NCBI GenBank assembly: GCA_020633435.1 | Contig: JACKDP010000004.1 | Span: forward strand, 1 to 64,000 | DNA: 64,000 nt | DNA from: Myxococcales bacterium | Lineage (GTDB): Bacteria > Myxococcota_A > Bradymonadia > UBA7976 > UBA1532 | Direction: 5' to 3' | Part shown: piece by piece, positions 35,415 through 42,710 of the stretch | How positions within the stretch are numbered: the first letter of the stretch is position 1 | Layout of the letters: each line of letters starts with the position of its first letter | Made by a program: the position numbers and the translations under genes | The notes under the pieces: model-generated | Told to the model about the DNA's origin: nothing | The model's input: the letters and a program-made list of their open reading frames with translations, nothing else | Databases searched by the model: none

Positions 35415-36961
35415 AAGCGCCACTGCAGCCCCCCGCTGGCCCACCACGTCACCACCGATCCGGCCTCCGACGCGATCGCCCGCCCACGCTCGACCTCGCT
35501 CGTGCGCAGGACCGTCGCCGTCGGCCCGCCCTCCAGCCGCAGGGACAGGCCGTCCACCAGGGCCCGCTCCAGCGCCAGCAGCGCCCCGAAGCCCCCGGCG
35601 AAGGCCCCCCGCGTGGGCGGCGCGTCCGCCCCGGTGAAGACCTGCCGGTGCCACGCGCCTTCCACCAGGACGCCGAACGCCAGGCTCGACCACGACAGGT
35701 CGATGAAGCGCTGCGCCAGCAGGCCCAGCCCATACTCCTCGTGCCGACGCGGCACCTCGGCCGGCACGCTGGCCACCGCCCCACGCAGGCGCAGGCCAGC
35801 CGAAAACCAAGGCGTGTCGGCCCCATACGCCAGCACCAGGTGCGGGGCCAGCCCCTCCCCCGGCACCAGCGCGCCGCGGCTGCCGGCCAGCAGCCCCAGC
35901 CCGTGCACCACCGCGCTCGTCCCGCCGCGCTGGCGCACGAGGCGGTCGTAGGCCACGGTGCGGGCCGGCGCGGCGGCCAGGTCGACGAGGCCGCCCGGGG
36001 CCAGCTCGACGGCGTACTCCCGGTAGGCGTGGGGCAGCCGCTCCTGCACCCGGTACGCCCGCGGCGGCAGGCTGAGCACGGCCCCCTCCCGTGGCGGCGC
36101 CACCTCGGCCACGATGTCGCCCCCGCCGCCATAGACCAGGTGCACCGTGGGCGTGCGCAGCTTCAGGCGCCCGGTGCGCGGGGCCGCGGTGTCGGTGCGC
36201 GTCAGGATGAGCTCCCCGCGCCCCTTCAGATCCCAGGCGTAGGTGGCGTGCTGGAGGGCGAGCGTCTGCCCCGACGAGCGCAGGGTGCCGTCGTAGGCGT
36301 AGCGGTAGGCCTCCGCCAGCGTCACGTGGCCGTCGGCGTCCAGGTCGGCCGCCCCGCGCAGGCCGTTGACCCAGTGGTGGGTGAAGAAGGATCCCCCCAG
36401 GCGATCGGACTCCTGGCTCGACTCGCTGGCGGCGCTGGAGGTGATGATGGCCAGGCCCTCCGCGGCCCCCTGCCCCACCACGTCCAGGTGGAAGTCGGGG
36501 GCCGCCCGCACGCCCTTGACCCGCGAGACGCCGCCCGAGCGGCACGCGTCGACGATGAGCAGCCGCATCCGGGCCGGGCTGCCCTCCACCAGGGCGCGCA
36601 GCTCCTCGAAGGGCAGCCGGCTGCCGCCCATGTGCAGCGTGTCGGCGTCGGCGTGGCCGGAGTAGTAGACGATGAGGGCCGACGGGGCCTCGGAGCGCGA
36701 GAAGCTGGCGTTGGTGGCCAGCAGGGCGTGCCGCACGGCGGCCGCGTCCTCGTCGAAGAGCGCCGCGATCTGGTGGGACGGCACGCCGCCCAGCGAGCGC
36801 ATCACCTCGGCGATCTGGCGGGCGTCGTCGAGGGCGTAGCGCAGGCTGAGCTCGGTGGGATCGCCGTGGTTGTTGCCGATGACGACCACCCGCGTCTCGG
36901 CCGGCAGCGCGGCGGCGGCCCCCGGCAGGAGGGCCAGGGCGAGCCAGGCGAGGCGGCTCAC
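35411..36961 (-). CDS. Exported caspase (peptidase C14) with C-terminal barrel-like domain
   Basis: 516 residues from the GTG at 36961, overlapping the previous stop (GTGA). A signal peptide (LAWLALALLPGAAAALP) precedes the caspase domain (about 23-245). The catalytic dyad is present: His103 in YYSGHAD and Cys140 in LLIVDACRSGG. An acidic DLDADGHVTLAEAY segment (207-220) is typical of bacterial caspases of this group and could bind calcium. The last 250 residues are strand-rich and end in GGLQWRL, like an outer-membrane barrel. The protease would thus act outside the cytoplasm, which is uncommon. It is preceded by an ECF sigma factor and a membrane anti-sigma gene. Confidence 0.88.
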   Translation of the reverse strand: MSRLAWLALALLPGAAAALPAETRVVVIGNNHGDPTELSLRYALDDARQIAEVMRSLGGVPSHQIAALFDEDAAAVRHALLATNASFSRSEAPSALIVYYSGHADADTLHMGGSRLPFEELRALVEGSPARMRLLIVDACRSGGVSRVKGVRAAPDFHLDVVGQGAAEGLAIITSSAASESSQESDRLGGSFFTHHWVNGLRGAADLDADGHVTLAEAYRYAYDGTLRSSGQTLALQHATYAWDLKGRGELILTRTDTAAPRTGRLKLRTPTVHLVYGGGGDIVAEVAPPREGAVLSLPPRAYRVQERLPHAYREYAVELAPGGLVDLAAAPARTVAYDRLVRQRGGTSAVVHGLGLLAGSRGALVPGEGLAPHLVLAYGADTPWFSAGLRLRGAVASVPAEVPRRHEEYGLGLLAQRFIDLSWSSLAFGVLVEGAWHRQVFTGADAPPTRGAFAGGFGALLALERALVDGLSLRLEGGPTATVLRTSEVERGRAIASEAGSVVTWWASGGLQWRL

Positions 36962-37725
36962 GGGGCCTTGTTCAGCGTGAAGGGCGTGGTGGCGCAGCCC
37001 GCGGGGCAGCGCGGCGGCGCCCCCGGCCCGGCCGAGGCGCACGCCGGCTCGACGTCCGGCGGGCAGTGCACCAGGAAGAGCTGCTCGGGACCCGGCGCGT
37101 CGTCGAGGGCCACGGCCCCCGGCAGGAACACGGCGTCCCCCGCGGGCAGGACCTCATCGGCGCCGGCGTGCTCCGGCAGCGGCCACGCGGTGTACAGCGT
37201 CCCCTCCGCGTCCACCCCGGCCACGCGCACCCGGCCCGCCTCGGGCAGGCTGACCTTGAACTTCAGCCGATCCCCCGCGTGGAACGCGTCGCCGCTGATG
37301 GCCTCGACGGCCTCGTCGTCGCCCACCTGGCGAAAGACCATCAGCTTCAAGGCCCCTTTGGCCCGGACGGTGGGCGCGCTCACGGGGGGCCGCACGGCGA
37401 TCACCACCGCCGCGGCCGCCGCCGCCCCCACCGCGATCGCCGACCAGGCCCAGGGGGCCCGCAGCCAGGCGGGCCAGCGCCGGGCCGGGGGCGGCGCGGC
37501 GGCGGCCAGCACCCGCGCCTTGAGGGCCGCCGCGTCGACGCCGGGCAGCCCGTCGAGGCCCTGCTGCCGCCGGGCCAGCTCGTTGCGCAGCGCCGGATCC
37601 GCCTCCACCTCGGCCCGCAGGCCAGCGTCCCCGCCCCCCGCCGCCAGCCGATCGAGATCCAGGCTGGAGGGCCCGGGTTCGTCACCGTCCCGGCTGCGCA
37701 ACGCCTCGATATCCTTGAGATTCAC
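36958..37725 (-). CDS. Membrane anti-sigma-factor-like protein with DUF4384-like domain
   Basis: 255 residues from the GTG at 37725, overlapping the sigma-factor stop (GTGA). The N-terminal about 75 residues are acidic and helical (DPALRNELARRQQGLDGL) and sit where anti-sigma domains bind the sigma factor; zinc-binding His/Cys are missing. One membrane helix follows (WSAIAVGAAAAAAVVIAV). The outer part (about 125-210) reads like a DUF4384-type beta-domain (LKLMVFRQVG, AGDRLKFKVSLPEAGRVRVAGVD). A Cys-rich tail ends the protein (CPPDVEPACASAG...CPAGCATT). Position and topology make an anti-sigma role likely. Confidence 0.78.
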   Translation of the reverse strand: MNLKDIEALRSRDGDEPGPSSLDLDRLAAGGGDAGLRAEVEADPALRNELARRQQGLDGLPGVDAAALKARVLAAAAPPPARRWPAWLRAPWAWSAIAVGAAAAAAVVIAVRPPVSAPTVRAKGALKLMVFRQVGDDEAVEAISGDAFHAGDRLKFKVSLPEAGRVRVAGVDAEGTLYTAWPLPEHAGADEVLPAGDAVFLPGAVALDDAPGPEQLFLVHCPPDVEPACASAGPGAPPRCPAGCATTPFTLNKAP

Positions 37726-38213
37726 GGCGACTCTCCCTCGAGTTGCTCCCGCGCCCAGGCCCGAAAGCGATCCATCAGGTTGCTGATCGTGCGCCGCGAC
37801 ACGCCCATCACCTCGGCCACCTCCGTGTAGGTGAGGTCGTCGAAGTAGACGTAGGCGGCGCAGGTGGCCTGCTGGGGATCGGCGTTGGCCAGGAGCGCCC
37901 GCAGCGTCATCTGGGCGTCCGCGCGCTCGCCGCCCACCCGGCCCGCGAGCTCGCCGTGCCGCTCCGCCAGGATCTCGCGCCGGCGCTTCCGATCGCGGAG
38001 CTGGTTGAGGCAGTAGTTCGTCGTGACGCGGTACAGCCAGCGCACCGGCTCCTCTTCGTCCAGGCGGGCCAGCTCGGGCATGGCGCGGATGAACACCTCC
38101 TGCGTCGCCTCCTCGGCGTCCGCCGCCGAGCCCATCAGCCGCAGCGCGCGGCGGTACACATGCTGCGCGTGCTGATCGAAGAGGTCCGAGAGCGAGTGCG
38201 CCGGCCGGGACAT
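37722..38213 (-). CDS. ECF-type RNA polymerase sigma factor
   Basis: 163 residues from the ATG at 38213; in-frame sequence upstream is low-complexity and not sigma-like. Region 2 (about 6-72) has HAQHVYRRALRLMGSAADAEEATQEVF and WLYRVTTNYCLNQLRDRKRR. Region 4 (about 105-155) has YFDDLTYTEVAEVMGVSRRTISNL. It is cytoplasmic and presumably held by the anti-sigma factor encoded immediately downstream (4-base overlap). It is the first gene of the caspase operon and may autoregulate it. Confidence 0.93.
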   Translation of the reverse strand: MSRPAHSLSDLFDQHAQHVYRRALRLMGSAADAEEATQEVFIRAMPELARLDEEEPVRWLYRVTTNYCLNQLRDRKRRREILAERHGELAGRVGGERADAQMTLRALLANADPQQATCAAYVYFDDLTYTEVAEVMGVSRRTISNLMDRFRAWAREQLEGESP

Positions 38214-38425
38214 GGCGGCAGTCTGGCATGACGACCGGCCTGCGGCCACGCGCCGACCGGACCCGCCCGCGACCTCTTCCACCTCCGGCATGCTGGCGCT
38301 CCTCGATCCGGGCCCCGCTCCCATGACCCGTGGGCCCCCGGGCCGTTGCAACCGGGTCGAGGTTTTTCGGCGCCGCCCTCGCAGATCTCTGAGGCCCCGC
38401 CGCCGCGAAGCCCCGATTTCCGGCG

Positions 38426-38441
38426 CGGCACGGCCTGTGCT
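38426..38441 (+). promoter_or_regulatory. Sigma-54 promoter upstream of the 38476 lipoprotein
   Basis: CGGCACG-GCCT-GTGCT fits TGGCACG-N4-TTGCW with two mismatches and exact GG-N10-GC spacing. Predicted start near 38452, leader 24 bases with GGAG before the ATG. Confidence 0.6.
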
Positions 38442-38475
38442 CTGGGGCCCGGGCGAACCCGAACCGGAGCGGATC

Positions 38476-39765
38476 ATGCGCCTCTACGTCGCCACGTGCC
38501 TCGCCCTCGCCCTCACCGCCTGCATCGAAGACCACCCCGCCGACGACGACCCGATCGACGGCGCCCTCGCCGCCGACGCCGGCGCCGACGCGGCCCTGGG
38601 CTGCCCGGCCATCGCCTGCGCCGACGGCTGGCGCCCCGTCCTCGACGCCCAGGGCTGCCTGCAGGAGTGCCTGCCACCGGAGTGCGCCGGCCCGCCGACC
38701 TGCCCGGCCAACAGCCACGCCGTCCCGGCCTGCACCGACGAGCGGCCGTGCCTCGACGTGCGCAACGCGTGTGGCACCGTGGCCTGCGCCGCCGATGACC
38801 AGCTCTGCGCCATGGCCCTCCTCTGCCCGCCCGGCACCGTCCAGGTGGACGCCTGCGAGCCCGACGAGGCCGGCTGCACCGAGGTGGCGGGCTGCGGCAG
38901 CATCCTGGCCTGCCGCGCCGAGGAGAACTGCCTCGCCTACCCGTCCTGCCCCGGGAACTCCGAGGAGGTCGACGACTGCCCCGACAACGGCCAGCCCTGC
39001 GAGTATGTGACGCTCTGCGGCGCCACGATCGCCTGCCTGGGCCCGCCGGTCTGCGAGGCGGAGCCGGTCTGCCCCCCTGGCACCCGCCAGGTGCCCGACT
39101 GCATGGGGGACGCGGCCTGCGAGCCCTTCGATGTCTGCGGCTTCCTCATCTTCTGCGAGGACGACTTCGGCTGCGACGAGGAGATCACCTGCCCCGAGGG
39201 CTCGGACCGCGTCGAGGACTGCCCCGACAATGGCCAGCACTGCGAGTACATCGAGGGCTGCGACGGCGTCACCTTCGCCTGCCTCTTCCGCGAAGACTGC
39301 GACGTGGACTGCCCCCCGGGCACCGAGCCCGTGGGCGCCTGCGCCGACGACGGCCGCGCCTGCGAGGAGCGCCTCTTCTGCGGGGAGCTCTTCGCCTGCC
39401 AGGCCTGTGACTGCCCGGTGGGGTACCGCCCCGAGCCGCGCTGCCCGGCCGGCGATCCCGAGTGCTGGGTGGGCGAGGTCTGCGGCGCCACCCTCGCCTG
39501 CATCGCCGACCTGGACTGCGACGGCCTGCCCACCTGCCCCGCTGGCACCTCCCCGGTGGAGATCTGCCTGGAAGGCGACGTCGCCTGCCGGTTCGAGGCC
39601 AACTGCGGCATCATCCTGGCCTGCCAGGACGACGCCTGCCTCGACGGCCACGGCCCCGGCCCCTGCCCCGACGGCCTCGCCGAGGTGGAGGGCTGCATCG
39701 ACGACCGCCCCTGTGTCTCGGTGGTCGAGTGCGGCCAGACGCGGTTCTGCCAGCCCGGTCGCTGA
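38476..39765 (+). CDS. Lipoprotein with nine six-Cys modules
   Basis: 429 residues from the ATG at 38476, giving the lipobox LALTAC (Cys16). After a short Asp/Ala stalk, about nine tandem units of about 40 residues follow. A unit reads roughly CPxG-x5-C, then C, then CG-x4-C and a final C; examples are CPPGTRQVPDC, CEPFDVCGFLIFC and CPAGTSPVEIC, CRFEANCGIILAC. Six cysteines per unit suggest three disulfides each. No known domain is recognised. The protein is probably an elongated rod on the outer surface. A strong sigma-54 promoter lies upstream. It is divergent from the caspase operon across 262 bases. Confidence 0.85.
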   Translation: MRLYVATCLALALTACIEDHPADDDPIDGALAADAGADAALGCPAIACADGWRPVLDAQGCLQECLPPECAGPPTCPANSHAVPACTDERPCLDVRNACGTVACAADDQLCAMALLCPPGTVQVDACEPDEAGCTEVAGCGSILACRAEENCLAYPSCPGNSEEVDDCPDNGQPCEYVTLCGATIACLGPPVCEAEPVCPPGTRQVPDCMGDAACEPFDVCGFLIFCEDDFGCDEEITCPEGSDRVEDCPDNGQHCEYIEGCDGVTFACLFREDCDVDCPPGTEPVGACADDGRACEERLFCGELFACQACDCPVGYRPEPRCPAGDPECWVGEVCGATLACIADLDCDGLPTCPAGTSPVEICLEGDVACRFEANCGIILACQDDACLDGHGPGPCPDGLAEVEGCIDDRPCVSVVECGQTRFCQPGR

Positions 39766-39851
39766 TCCCCCGCACGCCGGGCCTGGAAATCAACGCCCCC
39801 AGTCGTCAGTATGGGTCCGTCCCGGCAACGGCGTCCCTGGGGGGAATTTCA

Positions 39852-41900
39852 ATGAAGTCAGTACTTTATGCGGCGCTGCTCCTCGCCGCCGCGGCCCTGC
39901 CCGCCTGCGATGACAGCACCGGCGGCGGCACCGGTCCCCGCGACAGCGTCGACGACGCCGGGCCCGACGCCCGCCCGCCGGCCCCCGACGCCGCCATCGT
40001 CGAGCAGACGGTCGAGTTCACGAGCCCCACGGAAGGCGCCGTCATCCCGGCCGGCTTCGTCAACGTCGAGGGCACCGTGAGCGGCCCGGTGCGGGCGGTC
40101 ACCGTCAACGACCGCGAGGCCGCCGTGAACCAGGGCCGCTTCACCCTGCGCCTCCAGCTCGACTCCGGGACGCACGAGCTGGTCGCCCGCGCCGGCGACG
40201 CCGAGGACCGCATCACCATCACCGTCGACGCGGCCCCGCCGCGCATCGACATCACCTCGCCGGCCCGCGCCACCTACACGGCCGATGGGCAGACGGATCT
40301 CGAGTTCACCATCACCGACGACGCCGGGCTCGCCCAGGTGCTCTTCGATGGTGACCTGTTCGTGGAGCCCGGCCTGGGCCCCGACTTCCTGCTGTCGGGC
40401 CTGCCGCTGGCCATCGGCTGGAACATCCTGCGCCTGCAGGCCACCGACACCGCCGGCAACCAGGCCAACGAGCACGTCTCGGTGCTGCACGGCGAGCTGC
40501 AGGACCCCGCCGTCGCCGTGCCCGCGGCCATTCGCCTGCAGATCGGGCCCGCCGGCATCGACAGCCTGGAGGCCGTCGTCCTCGAGCTGCTGGCCCGCCA
40601 GGATCTCACCGCCTTCCTCCCCGATCCCGTGTTCGAGGGCGGCCCCTTCCGGGCGTCCGTGACGGACATCACCTACCGCGACCCGCCCATCCTGGAGTTC
40701 ACCCCCACCGCCGGCAGCCTGCGCGTGCGCGCCCGGCTGGAGGAGGCCGTGCTGACCCTGGGCCTCACCGTCCTCGACAACGAGGTCTACGAGGTGGGCG
40801 CCGGGGCGGCCGCCATCGAGGTGACCGGCAACATCATCCCGCGCGTCGTGGACGGCCAGCTCAGCGTCCGCATGGAGGACCTGGAGCTGACCTTCACGGA
40901 TCTGCAGGTGCAGGCCGGCGGCGTGCCCCGCTTCGAGGAGAACCCCGAGGAGGGCCGCGCGCTCATCGAGGAGATCGCCGGCCAGGTCATCACCCTGGTG
41001 GCCGAGCGGCTGCTGCCCGACCTCGTGGCCGGGCTCCTCGGGCGCCTCGACGATCCCATCAACCTCGAGCTGCTCGGCGCGCGCCTGCAGCTCGGCCTGG
41101 TGCCCGACGTGATCGTGGTCTCCGAGCTGGGGCTGTCGGCGCGGGTCTCCGTCTCCGTCGCCCTGGAGAACCCGGCGCCGGGGGCCCCCGCCCTGGACGG
41201 CTACATCGGCACCCGCGTGCGCTGGGATGGCGTGCCCGAGACCGACGCGGTGGGCATCGCCATCGACGATGACCTCATCAACCTGCTGTTCTACCAGGTC
41301 TGGCGCGCCGGCGTGCTCTTCCCCCGGCTCGACCGCCAGTCCGACCTGGGCATGCAGGCCGGCCTCGTGAGCAGCCTGCTCGGCAGCCTCGTGCGCCGCA
41401 CCAACCCCGACCTGGACCCCGAGACGCCCATCGCCATCGGCACCGCTCTGCCCCTGCCCCCCGTCGTGCGCGTGCAGAAGCAGGCCGACGCCGTGGGCCT
41501 GGTGCTCGGCATCGGCGACATGGTCGTCGACGTCGACACCGACGACGCGGCCGCCCTCGACCTGCTCGACGGCGCGGCCTCCCTCGCCCTGACCGCCTCC
41601 GTCGGCGTCACCGCCAACGAGGCCGGCGCCCTGGCCCTCGACCTGGACGTGGTCGATACCGTGGCCGCCTTCGACGTGACGACCCCCGCCCTGCGCGGCC
41701 CCGACGAGAACAGCGTCGAGGTGCCCCTCAACGATCTGCTGGGCCGCCTTGGCGTCATCCTCCCTGGCCTGCTGCGGGAGGTGCCCATCCCTGTCCTCGA
41801 CTTCGTGACGTTCACCGACCTGCGCGTCGACACCGTCGGGCCCGATGGCAGCTTCATCGGCGTCTTCGGCAACCTCGCCCCGCCCCCGCCCGCCCCCTGA
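39852..41900 (+). CDS. Lipoprotein with Ig-like domains and a long beta-rich region
   Basis: 682 residues from the ATG at 39852. The lipobox is AALPAC (Cys19), followed by an Asp/Ala/Pro stalk. Residues about 50-125 (VEFTSPTEGAVIPAGFVNVEGTV) and 130-215 (PPRIDITSPARATYTADG, LRLQATDTAGNQAN) look like two bacterial Ig-like domains. The remaining 450 residues alternate long amphipathic strands with Leu-rich helices (EEIAGQVITLVAERLLPDLVAGLLGRL). This is somewhat reminiscent of lipid-binding BPI-like tubular folds, but that is only an impression. No cysteines are seen after the lipobox. It may share a transcript with the upstream Cys-rich gene (86-base gap). Confidence 0.8.
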   Translation: MKSVLYAALLLAAAALPACDDSTGGGTGPRDSVDDAGPDARPPAPDAAIVEQTVEFTSPTEGAVIPAGFVNVEGTVSGPVRAVTVNDREAAVNQGRFTLRLQLDSGTHELVARAGDAEDRITITVDAAPPRIDITSPARATYTADGQTDLEFTITDDAGLAQVLFDGDLFVEPGLGPDFLLSGLPLAIGWNILRLQATDTAGNQANEHVSVLHGELQDPAVAVPAAIRLQIGPAGIDSLEAVVLELLARQDLTAFLPDPVFEGGPFRASVTDITYRDPPILEFTPTAGSLRVRARLEEAVLTLGLTVLDNEVYEVGAGAAAIEVTGNIIPRVVDGQLSVRMEDLELTFTDLQVQAGGVPRFEENPEEGRALIEEIAGQVITLVAERLLPDLVAGLLGRLDDPINLELLGARLQLGLVPDVIVVSELGLSARVSVSVALENPAPGAPALDGYIGTRVRWDGVPETDAVGIAIDDDLINLLFYQVWRAGVLFPRLDRQSDLGMQAGLVSSLLGSLVRRTNPDLDPETPIAIGTALPLPPVVRVQKQADAVGLVLGIGDMVVDVDTDDAAALDLLDGAASLALTASVGVTANEAGALALDLDVVDTVAAFDVTTPALRGPDENSVEVPLNDLLGRLGVILPGLLREVPIPVLDFVTFTDLRVDTVGPDGSFIGVFGNLAPPPPAP

Positions 41901-42055
41901 GTCGAAGCCCCCGGCAGGTGACTTCCCGCCTCATTTGCAGTCCAGAGCCACGTGCGCCACATTCACGGGCGTTGCGCCCGGCGCCCGCGTCGGGAATCAT
42001 CGCGGCACGCATGGCCGGGTCGGTCTTGCCGGCTGCACCAGAAGAGGTAGGAATC

Positions 42056-42433
42056 ATGAAGAAGTTCAGCATGTTGGCGGCGGTTGCCCTGCTCGGTTTC
42101 GGCTGCGGGAGCGTCCAGGACGAGGTCAAGAAGCCTGAGCCCGTCGCCGAGACCTGCACCGACGCCCCCGGCCAGGTGCACGTGATCCTCACCAACGACG
42201 CCGGCCAGGCCATCTGCCGCGCCGAGGCCCAGATGAAGCTGCAGAACGGCCAGGAGGGCTCGCAGTCGGCCCGCACCCTCGCCGAGGCCGATGGCAAGAA
42301 GACCTGTGGCTTCCTCTTCGATGCGGCCGGCTCGGCCACCATCAACGCCCCCGGCATGGGCGAGGCCAAGGTGAGCTGGTCGCAGCCCGGCAAGTGCCAG
42401 GTCAACGAGGTCAAGGTCACCCTCAAGCGCTGA
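42056..42433 (+). CDS. Small lipoprotein
   Basis: 125 residues from the ATG at 42056, preceded by GAAGAGG. The lipobox is LLGFGC (Cys17). The mature part has three further Cys (ETCTDAPG, AICRAE, KTCGFLF, plus GKCQVNE) in a small beta-domain (HVILTNDAGQAI, EVKVTLKR), which could be a transthyretin- or Ig-like fold. Function unknown. The stop codon lies in a hairpin shared with the convergent lipoprotein gene. Confidence 0.8.
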   Translation: MKKFSMLAAVALLGFGCGSVQDEVKKPEPVAETCTDAPGQVHVILTNDAGQAICRAEAQMKLQNGQEGSQSARTLAEADGKKTCGFLFDAAGSATINAPGMGEAKVSWSQPGKCQVNEVKVTLKR

Positions 42434-42447
42434 GGGCCGCCCCTCAG
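42430..42447. terminator. Bidirectional terminator hairpin containing both stop codons
   Basis: CTGAGGG and CCCTCAG pair perfectly around CCGC. The TGA of the plus-strand gene and the TCA (stop) of the minus-strand gene each lie within a stem arm. Confidence 0.5.
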
Positions 42448-42710
42448 CCGCCGTCGAGGCCGGCGTCGGCGCCCCCGTCGCCCGGCCCGGCGTCCGCCGC
42501 CAGGGGCGGCCGCGCGCCGCTCCCGGCCCCGCTCCCCGCGCCACTGCCCGCACCGCTCCCGTAGCCGCCGCCGTTCTGCGGCGGCACCGCGTCGGGATCG
42601 AAGCGCCCGCCGTCCAGCTCGGGCGGCGGCGCGCGCCGCGGATCGTCGGTGTCCTCCAGGCACCCGCTCAGGCCCGCCACCAGCGCCGCGATCCACCACA
42701 GCCGCCTCAT
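42444..42710 (-). CDS. Short Gly/Ser-repeat lipoprotein
   Basis: 88 residues with the lipobox AGLSGC (Cys17). The mature part is low complexity, including four GSGAGSGA-type units and an Asp/Gly tail. It begins within the stop of the upstream GH13 gene (TGATG), so it is the last gene of the glucan operon. It has no recognisable fold and may be a surface spacer or a decayed gene end. Confidence 0.75.
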   Translation of the reverse strand: MRRLWWIAALVAGLSGCLEDTDDPRRAPPPELDGGRFDPDAVPPQNGGGYGSGAGSGAGSGAGSGARPPLAADAGPGDGGADAGLDGG

